From Bin80 sp965116685 (GTDB taxonomy: Bacteria > Bacteroidota > Rhodothermia > Rhodothermales > Bin80), in NCBI GenBank assembly GCA_965116685.1, contig OZ220707.1, positions 2,914,001-2,978,000 on the forward strand: a DNA stretch of 64,000 nt, read 5' to 3'. The notes beneath the pieces are model-generated. The model did not search any database. It was given only the letters and a program-made list of their open reading frames with translations, and was not told the origin of the DNA. How positions within the stretch are numbered: position 1 is the stretch's first letter; each line of letters starts with the position of its first letter. This document shows, piece by piece, positions 1 to 7,785 of the stretch. The position numbers were made by a program, and so were the translations under genes.

Positions 1-59
1 TTCTGACCGTGATTCTTGAGCCGCGCGTACTCCCCTCATTCCTTGATCAACTGATCTAA

Positions 60-1978
60 GGGCTGGCGAAAAAATAATTTATCCTATTAATTTACCATTG
101 TCTATCTTTCAACTCTCTTTTTCCGCGTAATCCAGAGAATTCTCTCTGCTCTCATCTTAATTCTGGCCTAAAAAGTTTCGATTTGACCCTGCTTTTTGCC
201 GATTGTTCATTTTTACCTATATTCATACTTTAATGTTATTACTTAAAACTTTTCCATGTCAAGCCGAACGAAAAAAATTGGTCTCGTGAAGGAACTCATT
301 CGGGGCCAAACGGTCGCTACCTTTGCCGAGCTCCGCGCTGCCATCGGTCCCGTCTGTGATCTTACCGTCCACAAAGTCATCACCCAGGCAGGGTGCCGAA
401 CCAGTTATTCTCACAATAGCCGCTATTACACCTTGGACGAACTCGTAGAGTTTGATGAGAATGGTCTCTGGTCGTACAACGAGATTCGTTTTTCCCGGGA
501 GGGTCCGCTGACCTCCACGCTGATCGCATTCATTGAACAATCACCGGCGGGGCTCTTTGCGCGGGATCTTCAAACGATGGTGAAGGTGGCAGTACTGCCG
601 ACCTTGACTCGTTTAACTCGAGAAGGTCGTGTTTCAAGAAAAAAAGTAGGACGGCATTATCTGTATGTATCCATGGACTCCGGTACCCAGAAACAGCAAC
701 GACAGAAAAAGGACGCCTTATCTTTGGGTTGGAATGAGACCATGTCCAAGGGGACCCAGACCCTGCTTAATACCCTGAATGAGAAGCAACGACGATTATT
801 TGCTGGATGGTTTTCGCTTCGTGTAGGTCGTGGAGGGGATCGGCGGGTTGCTGAGCTATTAGGGATGGCCCGTGCCACGATCACCAAAGGACGGAGGCAG
901 CTTTTGGACGGAGATTTCGAGGTGAAACGAATCCGTAAACCTGGTGGTGGGCGCAAATCCATCGAAAAAAAAAAGCCCGAAATAATTGGACTCATTCAGA
1001 AGGAGATGGAGTGTGATACTGCGGGAGATCCATGTACTGGGCAGCAATGGTATCGGCGAACCACACACTCGATTGCCTCGGTGCTCACCAGACTCGGGAT
1101 TCCCCTCACGGACCGCACCGTGAGTCGAATTCTGAAGTCACTGGGATTTGCATTACGGGTGAACCACAAGCAGTTGTCTGCCATCAGACATCCAGACCGA
1201 AGTCTCCAATTCCAAATTATTTCGATGCTTCGAACGATATTCTCCCACACGCGCCTTCCCATCATCAGCGTAGATACCAAGAAAAAAGAACTGATCGGTC
1301 AGTTTCGAAATCCAGGGACCTATTGGAGGGGGACCCCGCATCTCGTCAATGATCATGACTTCCGATCTCAGGAGGACGGCCTTGCAATCCCGTACGGAAT
1401 CTATGATGTTCTGGCAAATATGGGGACATTCTATGTGGGATACTCTCATGATACGCCTGAATTCTCGGTAGACTGTACAGCGACTTGGTGGAAGGAATGC
1501 GGTCGCTACCTCTATCCAGATGCGAACGAATTTTTAATCCTGGCCGATAGTGGAGGAAGCAATGGGTGCCATCCGCGTGCATGGAAATACTTCCTGCAGC
1601 ATAAACTCGCAAATCCATTTAATCTCACCGTCACCGTTGCACATTATCCCAGTGGGGCCTCCAAATGGAATCCAATCGAACACCGCCTCTTCAGTGAAGT
1701 ATCCCAAAACTGGGCAGGGATCCCGCTTGAATCTTTTGATATGATGCTCAATTGTCTCAACACTACAACGACACAGACAGGACTGACCGTCAACGCAGAA
1801 TTGGTAGAACGCGAATATGAACGAGGAATCAAAATCAGCGAAGATGAAATGAACCAACTTAATCTGGAGCACAATGAGTCCTTACCGCGATGGAACTACA
1901 TGATTAAACCGCAGATCAGCAACCGATTAGTTGTACCATCTTGAAAATTGATAGGCTAATTTATTTTTTCGCCAGCCC
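60..1978 (+). mobile_element. ISAzo13-family insertion sequence, complete
   Basis: The element is bounded by inverted repeats. The left end (60 rightwards) reads GGGCTGGCGAAAAAATAA and the reverse complement of the right end (1978 leftwards) gives the same 18 bases. Similarity continues with few mismatches to about 34 bp. The trinucleotide TAA lies directly outside both ends (57-59 and 1979-1981), which fits a 3-bp target duplication. One intact transposase gene fills the element. About 195 bp of AT-rich leader precedes the gene. No host gene is recognisable in the 59 bp to the left, so the original target is unknown. Confidence 0.85.
256..1944 (+). CDS. ISAzo13-family transposase
   Basis: Predicted DDE transposase of 562 residues that would move the surrounding element. 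The ISAzo13-type catalytic core is recognisable. Candidate catalytic residues are D340 (in SVDTKKKE), D431 (in LADSGGSN) and E475 (in WNPIEHRLFS). A helix-turn-helix-like stretch (about 195-220, ending in a Thr/Lys/Arg-rich helix) precedes it. The first roughly 165 residues form an N-terminal extension with two winged-helix-like segments, so the protein is longer than the roughly 400-residue core typical of the family (from memory). The ATG at 256 is the first in frame and the frame is intact to the stop 34 bp before the right end, so the element may still be active. Confidence 0.85.
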   Translation: MSSRTKKIGLVKELIRGQTVATFAELRAAIGPVCDLTVHKVITQAGCRTSYSHNSRYYTLDELVEFDENGLWSYNEIRFSREGPLTSTLIAFIEQSPAGLFARDLQTMVKVAVLPTLTRLTREGRVSRKKVGRHYLYVSMDSGTQKQQRQKKDALSLGWNETMSKGTQTLLNTLNEKQRRLFAGWFSLRVGRGGDRRVAELLGMARATITKGRRQLLDGDFEVKRIRKPGGGRKSIEKKKPEIIGLIQKEMECDTAGDPCTGQQWYRRTTHSIASVLTRLGIPLTDRTVSRILKSLGFALRVNHKQLSAIRHPDRSLQFQIISMLRTIFSHTRLPIISVDTKKKELIGQFRNPGTYWRGTPHLVNDHDFRSQEDGLAIPYGIYDVLANMGTFYVGYSHDTPEFSVDCTATWWKECGRYLYPDANEFLILADSGGSNGCHPRAWKYFLQHKLANPFNLTVTVAHYPSGASKWNPIEHRLFSEVSQNWAGIPLESFDMMLNCLNTTTTQTGLTVNAELVEREYERGIKISEDEMNQLNLEHNESLPRWNYMIKPQISNRLVVPS

Positions 1979-2122
1979 TAAGCCCCTGAGCATAAGAGTA
2001 AGTCGGGGATAAAACCCGGAGACCAGAGTGTCACCATCCTGATTGCCAAATGACGGCAGAACTTTTTCGCTGCAACATAGCTGGGAACTACCAACCTGAT
2101 TTGACGACATGCAGATGATGTT

Positions 2123-2698
2123 ATGGGCACAAATCCCAAAATGGGTTACCGGATGACGTTTGGTTTCACACGTGAGCGGCGTTTGTGGACGGCAACAGTA
2201 CTAATCGTACTAACCATCTACTTCATTCTAGGCCTGGCCGTAGAGTGGCTTCGGTTATTGCAAGACAGCGGTTGGGGTGCCGGGCTGTTTTTGCTCGGCT
2301 GCTGCTTGCTACTTGTGTTTATTGTTACTCGGGGGATGACTGCAATTCCGAGTCGGAAGGAGGTTGTCGTTGCAATCGGGATCGCCATACTTTACTCCGT
2401 TACGCTCTCCTACATCAATCATCCAGAAGAGCGAATCCATGTGATTATGTACGGGGTAGTGGCACTTTTGATTTATGCGGCATTACTGGAACGCCCAATG
2501 AATGGAAGACGAATTTCTACGGTCTCCATCATAGTCATTATAATTACAACCGCCCTGGGCTCCATTGACGAAGTGCTTCAGTTAATATTGCCGAACCGTG
2601 TGTTCGATGTGCATGATATCCTGTACAACATATTGGCTTCGGTCATGGCGGTGGTCTCGAACGGATCCCTCAGATGGGTGAGGGGGCAATCTGTTTGA
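2123..2698 (+). CDS. VanZ-like membrane protein
   Basis: Small integral membrane protein of 191 residues with about five hydrophobic segments. The C-terminal part carries the VanZ-like signature: an acidic pair followed by LQ (IDEVLQLILP), then Arg and a D-x-x-D spacing (FDVHDILYNILAS) in the last membrane region. VanZ-like proteins are linked to low-level glycopeptide resistance in some Firmicutes. In Bacteroidota they are common orphan membrane proteins of unknown role, so no resistance function is claimed. The ATG at 2123 is used, but the in-frame ATG at 2153 is equally plausible. The gene stands alone between an insertion sequence and a hipBA module. Confidence 0.7.
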   Translation: MGTNPKMGYRMTFGFTRERRLWTATVLIVLTIYFILGLAVEWLRLLQDSGWGAGLFLLGCCLLLVFIVTRGMTAIPSRKEVVVAIGIAILYSVTLSYINHPEERIHVIMYGVVALLIYAALLERPMNGRRISTVSIIVIIITTALGSIDEVLQLILPNRVFDVHDILYNILASVMAVVSNGSLRWVRGQSV

Positions 2699-2798
2699 CC
2701 GGTTAAGGGTACGCGAGCCAACGGCTCATTCAGCAATGGTCACGATATGCCAAAGATTGGCATTTTGGATACGATTAAAATAAGTAATAAAATAATGA

Positions 2799-2816
2799 TA
2801 TATTTAGATAAATATA
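2799..2816. promoter_or_regulatory. AT-rich palindrome, candidate HipB operator
   Basis: TATATTTA-GA-TAAATATA is a perfect inverted repeat with 8-bp arms and a 2-bp spacer. It ends 15 bp before the hipB start, inside a very AT-rich stretch that probably holds the promoter. HipB-type antitoxins are known to autoregulate by binding palindromes upstream of their own operon. The assignment to HipB is inference from position. Confidence 0.4.
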
Positions 2817-2831
2817 ATAACAAATCATATT

Positions 2832-3140
2832 ATGATAGTAGTTATAACACCTGCAAAGGCAAAAATAGCACTCGCTGCGAACATGAAAGAGCGTCGCCTA
2901 GCGCTCAATCTTACGCAAGCCGGTCTTAGTGCGCGTTCAGGGGTCGCCTTAGCTACTCTTAGAAAATTTGAGCAAAGCGGTGCCATATCTATTGACAGTT
3001 TGTTCAAACTCATGCTGGTCGTTGGTGGTCTGAGAAAAATCGTAGAGGCGAGCGCACCGGACCCAATAAAATTCTCCTCGATTGATGATGTCCTGTCCGG
3101 CAAGATTCGCCCTAAGCGCAAACGTGGTTCACGCTCATGA
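2832..3140 (+). CDS. hipB: HipB-type XRE antitoxin
   Basis: A 102-residue DNA-binding protein with a Cro/C1 helix-turn-helix (about residues 20-70: ERRLALNLTQAGLSARSGVA, then a recognition-helix-like LATLRKFEQSG). The tail after residue 85 is basic (KIRPKRKRGSRS). HipB proteins bind and neutralise the HipA kinase and repress their shared operon. The stop overlaps the hipA start by 4 bp (ATGA), the usual antitoxin-first translational coupling. The start at 2832 follows an AT-rich promoter-like stretch with no clear ribosome binding site, which is normal in Bacteroidota. Confidence 0.8.
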   Translation: MIVVITPAKAKIALAANMKERRLALNLTQAGLSARSGVALATLRKFEQSGAISIDSLFKLMLVVGGLRKIVEASAPDPIKFSSIDDVLSGKIRPKRKRGSRS

Positions 3141-4381
3141 GGCACAAGCCGGTACAACGCATAAAAGTTGGGGTGAATTTTGGAAGTGGCTCCGAGCCTG
3201 TGGGAGGTCTAGCCCTTCGGGATCAACAAATATATTTTGAGTATGATGTAGATTTTATACGTCGGGGCCTTGCTTTGTCCCCTTTCCGACTCCCATTAAA
3301 ACCTGGGTTACGAACCTTCCATACACGACTTTTTGAAGGCCTGCCGGGCGTATTCAATGATAGCTTGCCAGATGGCTGGGGGAGACTTTTGTTCGACAGG
3401 GCCATGCGTAAGCGAGGCATTTTGCCGCAGATTCTGAGTCCGCTTGACCGATTGGCGCATGTCGGTAGATCTGGCATGGGGGCGTTGATCTATGAGCCGG
3501 ATCAGTCCGGGGCTGTGGAGGAAGCCGGAATAGATTTGGACTGGCTTGCCCAGCAGTCTCAGGATGTTTTAGAAGGTGGAGCCGAGGATGTTTTGGACGA
3601 GCTTCTGGCGCTGAACGGATCATCAGCAGGTGCGCGGCCAAAAGCGTTTATCGGATTTAATCGCAAGACCGGGCACGTCATTCACGGAAGACAGGATTTA
3701 CCGAAAAGCTATGAATTATGGCTTGTCAAATTTGCCAACTCACAAGATGGTCCTGATGCGGGAGCCATGGAATTTGTGTATTCGAAAATGGCGCGGCAGG
3801 CTGGACTCATGATCCCCGACACACATCTATTCCCGGCAAAACGGGGGGCCGGATATTTTGCAGTCAAGCGCTTTGACCAAAATGAAGGCGAACGCTTTCA
3901 CATGCACACCCCTTGTGGATTACTGCATTCGGATCATAGAACTCCGGCACTTGATTATCGGGACTTGCTTGAGCTCACCATGCTTTTGACGCATGACGTT
4001 CGGGAGTCGGAGAAAATGTTTCGGCTCGCTGTCTTCAATGTCATGGCGCATAACCGTGATGATCATTCCAAGAATTTTTCATTTCTCATGGATAAAACGG
4101 GAGAATGGAAACTCTCGCCAGCCTATGATCTGACGTTCTCATATGGCCCGGGCGGGGAGCAGAGCACGATGGTCATGGGAGAGGGCAAATCGCCAGACAT
4201 GAACCATCTTCGTGCATTGGGGCGACATGCCGAAATCAATGATGCCAAAGTCGAAGAAATCCTTGAGCGGACCAGAGATTCACTTGGACGGTGGGGTGAG
4301 CTGGCAAAAGTCCATGGCATGGGGATGGCAACCCACGATCTGGTTCACACACAGATGGACAGGCTTTTGAATCAGGGTTAA
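3137..4381 (+). CDS. hipA: HipA-family serine/threonine kinase toxin
   Basis: A 414-residue HipA kinase. In E. coli, HipA phosphorylates glutamyl-tRNA synthetase and triggers persistence; the target here is unknown. The HipA N-terminal subdomain occupies about 1-120. The glycine-rich ATP-contacting segment GSSAGARPK is at 161-169. The catalytic-loop equivalent (N306-RDDHSKN-313, with the Asp pair at 308-309) is followed by the PAYDLTF metal-binding segment with D331. All key residues are present, so the protein looks functional. Length matches the family. The last 60 codons lie inside a 285-bp direct repeat created by the adjacent IS1634-family element; the complete gene is the left copy, with a second 3' fragment beyond the element. 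Confidence 0.88.
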   Translation: MRHKPVQRIKVGVNFGSGSEPVGGLALRDQQIYFEYDVDFIRRGLALSPFRLPLKPGLRTFHTRLFEGLPGVFNDSLPDGWGRLLFDRAMRKRGILPQILSPLDRLAHVGRSGMGALIYEPDQSGAVEEAGIDLDWLAQQSQDVLEGGAEDVLDELLALNGSSAGARPKAFIGFNRKTGHVIHGRQDLPKSYELWLVKFANSQDGPDAGAMEFVYSKMARQAGLMIPDTHLFPAKRGAGYFAVKRFDQNEGERFHMHTPCGLLHSDHRTPALDYRDLLELTMLLTHDVRESEKMFRLAVFNVMAHNRDDHSKNFSFLMDKTGEWKLSPAYDLTFSYGPGGEQSTMVMGEGKSPDMNHLRALGRHAEINDAKVEEILERTRDSLGRWGELAKVHGMGMATHDLVHTQMDRLLNQG

Positions 4382-4483
4382 GGTCTCCGTAACCCGAGCT
4401 AGCCTGAAACATCGATTCCAGCCTGTATGGGGGCTTCAAGAATCGCATATTCCTTATCTACTACGGCATGAATTGAATCTAAA
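4199..4483 (+). repeat. 285-bp direct repeat, left copy
   Basis: Positions 4199-4483 match 6416-6700. Matching starts after a C/G difference and ends at TGAATCTAAA before the element's left end. The copy contains the last 60 codons of hipA and the 3' end of the convergent acetyltransferase gene. It lies exactly at the outer edge of the IS1634-family element, so it is read as an unusually long target duplication. Confidence 0.9.
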
Positions 4484-6415
4484 CTTGACTTCGACGGTTA
4501 CCTCCGTCACAGGGGTTCTGGAGTGGGATTTCCGGGAAAACTGAACACTACCAATCCCCCTTTTCAGGGCGGAATGATGAAGATCGAGACCGAATGGGAC
4601 GCTTGATTTAGGAGGTCGTCCCCTCTTTGAACAGTACGGTCTGGCGCTGTATCGTCAGACCGACTGTCTGGTATAGGCGCCCGCTCGTTTCGGTAACCTT
4701 CGATGGAAGAAGGTATTCTGCCCGATTGCCTCGATCACAAATCATGGAGGTTTCCACCGCACCAAGTTCTGCTAAAATCTGCCCTTCACTCAGGCGATGT
4801 TTTGAACCAAACCTCGCATTATATCGGTGTCGGAAGATCCGTAACAGGGCAAATGCAACAAAACAGATTGCAATATGGGCACGCACCCGACGCTCGACCC
4901 AGTGAAAGATGGGCCGGATCGCCATGGTGTGTTTCATCACACGAAAACCTTCTTCAATTCGCCATAACTCTCCATAATGTTGATAGACTTGTTCTGGAGT
5001 CAGATCCTCCAGACTCGTCCAGACCCCATGCAGCCCATCAAACTTCTCATCCCGAACAATCGCTGCTTGATCTAAGCTCACTCCATCCTGCTTCACCTTC
5101 AGAAATCGACCACTTCTGCCGGTGCCCTTGACCCCCTGTTTCAAACGATTCTTCACCTTCTCAATTGCCTTCTCCCGTGAATGTACATCCCGAGCTGCCT
5201 TCTTTGGACAATAGCGCAAAATCAAGCGTCGACCACCAAGTTTGTGTTCGGTAACCTTACGACCCGTCGTTAAAACCTTCCAAGACTGTGCCCCGAGAAT
5301 CGTCTTGGTGTGGAGTTGATTTAATGACCGTAAACGTGCAGCCACGATATAGTCACAGCCCAGACTTTGCAACAACGCTAAATTCTCCTTGCTCAACATC
5401 CCTGAATCGGCAACGACAATCATCCGATCCAAATCAAAACATTCTTTGAGGCGCGTCATCGCCGGTTCAAGCGTCTTTACATCGGTGGTATTGCCGGGAA
5501 AGAGTTCGTACGTGACCGGAAGCCCTTCTTGGGTTTGGATCAATGCCAAGACCAACTGAACCTTTTTGGGCTTCCCATCCTTGCTAAACCCTTTCTTGCG
5601 TAGCTCATCCGGCAACTCACTGGCAAAGCTCAATGTCGTCACATCAAAAAACAGCACCTTCAGTTTCCCGCCAAGCATGCCGAGCGTCTCGTTGGAGACC
5701 AGCTGCTTCATCTGTTCAATTCGGTCGTCCGTGACGGCATCCATCATCCGATAGAACTTCTCCACCGGAACGTCCACCCCCGCATCCTTGGACATCTGCC
5801 GTGCATGGGCCAGTTTACTATCCCCAGGTGCAGCCAGACGAAGTAAAACCGCTTGCTTGAACAGACGACGAGACATCTTCTGACGGCGATCAAAGACCTC
5901 TGTAAACCGCATCTGGTGATACAGGGCCCCCATGACCTCGTGAAAGCCCAGACAGATGCGCCGTATTTCCTCCAGCTTCCGTGCATCTTTGATCACCAGT
6001 GCCTTCGACTCCCGTTTTTTTCTGCGGGCAGCCACCACCTCGTCTACATAAGACTCTGCAGGAAATAAGGAGGGTTGCAGGTCTTCTTGGATCCGAGCTA
6101 ATTCCAGATAGGCAATTTTAACCAGACCGTCCACTGCATCCGGGTGAACGCTTCCCATGTGTCGGACGATACGAACCCGCGGCTTTCTTTCCTTATTACG
6201 GTAGCTCTCAACAATCTGGACAGAGATGTTTTTCGTGGTTTTTCGTTTGAGTTCTCGGACCCACATGACACAGTTGGTTGGTGAATTACAAAGATACGAA
6301 AAATACAATTAAAAAGCAAGACTGAACACTACACAGGAAGGCCAAAAAAAAACCTCCCAGAAAGCACGGAAACAGTGGTTTTGTACCTGGAAAAATCGAA
6401 ACCGTCAAAGTCAGG
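4484..6415 (-). mobile_element. IS1634-family insertion sequence, complete
   Basis: A 1,932-bp element. The left end reads CTTGACTTCGACGGTTAC and the reverse complement of the right end reads CCTGACTTTGACGGTTTC (15 of 18 identical). Both ends abut the copies of a 285-bp direct repeat. IS1634 of Mycoplasma mycoides is known for very long, variable target duplications, so the repeat length is consistent with the transposase family. One intact minus-strand transposase lies inside. Confidence 0.85.
4608..6266 (-). CDS. IS1634-family transposase (IS4-like DDE)
   Basis: A 552-residue transposase with an uninterrupted frame. The start is placed at the ATG giving MWVRELKRKT, because the family begins with a basic strand-rich N terminus; a longer frame starts at 6308. 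Catalytic residues: D208 in FFDVTTLSF, D287 in VVADSGMLS, and a Glu near 438 in the IS4-type motif YGELWRIEEGFRVMK. The insertion domain between the second Asp and the Glu is of typical size. It probably moves the surrounding element and produces the long target duplication seen at its borders. Confidence 0.88.
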   Translation of the reverse strand: MWVRELKRKTTKNISVQIVESYRNKERKPRVRIVRHMGSVHPDAVDGLVKIAYLELARIQEDLQPSLFPAESYVDEVVAARRKKRESKALVIKDARKLEEIRRICLGFHEVMGALYHQMRFTEVFDRRQKMSRRLFKQAVLLRLAAPGDSKLAHARQMSKDAGVDVPVEKFYRMMDAVTDDRIEQMKQLVSNETLGMLGGKLKVLFFDVTTLSFASELPDELRKKGFSKDGKPKKVQLVLALIQTQEGLPVTYELFPGNTTDVKTLEPAMTRLKECFDLDRMIVVADSGMLSKENLALLQSLGCDYIVAARLRSLNQLHTKTILGAQSWKVLTTGRKVTEHKLGGRRLILRYCPKKAARDVHSREKAIEKVKNRLKQGVKGTGRSGRFLKVKQDGVSLDQAAIVRDEKFDGLHGVWTSLEDLTPEQVYQHYGELWRIEEGFRVMKHTMAIRPIFHWVERRVRAHIAICFVAFALLRIFRHRYNARFGSKHRLSEGQILAELGAVETSMICDRGNRAEYLLPSKVTETSGRLYQTVGLTIQRQTVLFKEGTTS

Positions 6416-6598
6416 ATGAACCATCTTCGTGCATTGGGGCGACATGCCGAAATCAATGATGCCAAAGTCGAAGAAATCCTTGAGCGGACCAGAGATTCAC
6501 TTGGACGGTGGGGTGAGCTGGCAAAAGTCCATGGCATGGGGATGGCAACCCACGATCTGGTTCACACACAGATGGACAGGCTTTTGAATCAGGGTTAA
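6416..6598 (+). pseudogene. hipA 3' fragment left by target duplication
   Basis: This reading frame repeats the last 60 codons of the upstream hipA (from MNHLRALGRH to the stop). It lacks the kinase core and has no reason to be expressed. It is a by-product of the IS1634-family insertion, not an independent gene. It is useful for dating: the two copies show no difference I could see, which suggests a recent insertion. Confidence 0.85.
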
Positions 6599-6700
6599 GG
6601 TCTCCGTAACCCGAGCTAGCCTGAAACATCGATTCCAGCCTGTATGGGGGCTTCAAGAATCGCATATTCCTTATCTACTACGGCATGAATTGAATCTAAA
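6416..6700 (+). repeat. 285-bp direct repeat, right copy
   Basis: Second copy of 4199-4483, immediately to the right of the IS1634-family element. It restores the 3' end of the convergent minus-strand acetyltransferase gene and also carries a headless 3' fragment of hipA. Confidence 0.9.
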
Positions 6701-7782
6701 AGATTCTTCATGACATGATTGTCATCCAAAACCCAACTGGTCTCGCACGCGTAGTATCCATAGCCGGCAGATTTTTCAATGGTTTCCAGGACGGGAAGAA
6801 TATCCAGAGCGTGGCCATGATAGGCCTTACGTACCCCCATGAGTGGCATACGCACTTCCCGCACCTTCGCAAATTTTGTCAGGATCAATAACTTGACCAG
6901 ACCAAAAGGGAATAGGCGTCCGTTGGGAAGTCGTTGCAGCGCTGGGTTAATATCGGGAAGAGTAATCGTGAATCCCACCGGCTTGCCATCCATCTCCACA
7001 AAGAAACACATCCTTGGATCTACGATCTGCTTCATTGCATTGGCTAGATGAGAAAACTCATGATCGGTGGCTGGCACAAACCCCCAGTTATCAGACCAGG
7101 CCTCGTTAAAGATCTCCCGTATGGTTGTTACCTCCTCGTCAAAGCGAGACATATCCAATGTGCGCAGTGACAGGCCAGGGTTTCGGCGACGGACAATGGC
7201 AGCCCCTCGTCTCAAGCGCTCAATTGTGACATGTTTACGGTGAATGTAGTACGCCCAAAGAGTCATGACACGGGAAAACCCCCAGCGATGGAGGTAGTCC
7301 TCGTAGTAAGGCGGGTTGTACGCCATCATGACGGAGGGGACCCGATCAAACCCGTCAACCAGAAGCCCGGATGTATCATTTAGAGATGGATTCACGGGTC
7401 CACGAATGGTTTGCATCCCTTGCTCTTGAAGCCAAGAAGCTGCGGCATCCAGCAAGGCTTCAGCAATCTCAAAATGCTCTTGAGTCTCGAAGAATCCAAA
7501 GAACCCGGCATCATCGGCATGCGTTTTCAGGTGCATGCCATTAATGATTCCGGCAATTCGTCCTACAACATGTCCATTGGTATCAAGTGCAAGGAAGAGC
7601 TGTATCCGACCATGCTCAAAGAATGGATTTTTTCGTGGATTTAGGGTCTCAAGCTGATCAATGCGAAGTGGAGGCACCCAGAACAGGTTGCCTTGATAGA
7701 AATCATACGGAAACTGAATAAAGCGCTTCAGGTCCCGTCGTGACTGAACCGGTCGAATCACGTACGAAGGGGAATCCGGCAT
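6616..7782 (-). CDS. GNAT-like N-acetyltransferase superfamily protein
   Basis: A 388-residue cytosolic protein resembling large uncharacterised N-acetyltransferase-fold proteins often seen in Bacteroidota near lipid genes. Visible are an N-terminal segment (IRPVQSRRDLKRFIQFPYDFYQ), a GNAT-like beta4-alpha3 region (GHVVGRIAGIIN, near residue 72) and a second one (MDGKPVGFTITLPDINPAL, near 265), suggesting a tandem GNAT fold. Its start lies 3 bp after the stop of the alpha-oxoamine synthase upstream, so the two are almost certainly co-transcribed and probably act in one pathway. The substrate is unknown. Its 3' end lies in the 285-bp repeat made by the neighbouring insertion, which kept the gene intact. 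Confidence 0.65.
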   Translation of the reverse strand: MPDSPSYVIRPVQSRRDLKRFIQFPYDFYQGNLFWVPPLRIDQLETLNPRKNPFFEHGRIQLFLALDTNGHVVGRIAGIINGMHLKTHADDAGFFGFFETQEHFEIAEALLDAAASWLQEQGMQTIRGPVNPSLNDTSGLLVDGFDRVPSVMMAYNPPYYEDYLHRWGFSRVMTLWAYYIHRKHVTIERLRRGAAIVRRRNPGLSLRTLDMSRFDEEVTTIREIFNEAWSDNWGFVPATDHEFSHLANAMKQIVDPRMCFFVEMDGKPVGFTITLPDINPALQRLPNGRLFPFGLVKLLILTKFAKVREVRMPLMGVRKAYHGHALDILPVLETIEKSAGYGYYACETSWVLDDNHVMKNLLDSIHAVVDKEYAILEAPIQAGIDVSG

Positions 7783-7785
7783 GGA

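Noticed and set aside
2123..2698. Glycopeptide resistance determinant based on VanZ similarity
   Set aside because: VanZ-like domains are widespread and no van genes are nearby; a resistance call would be unsupported.
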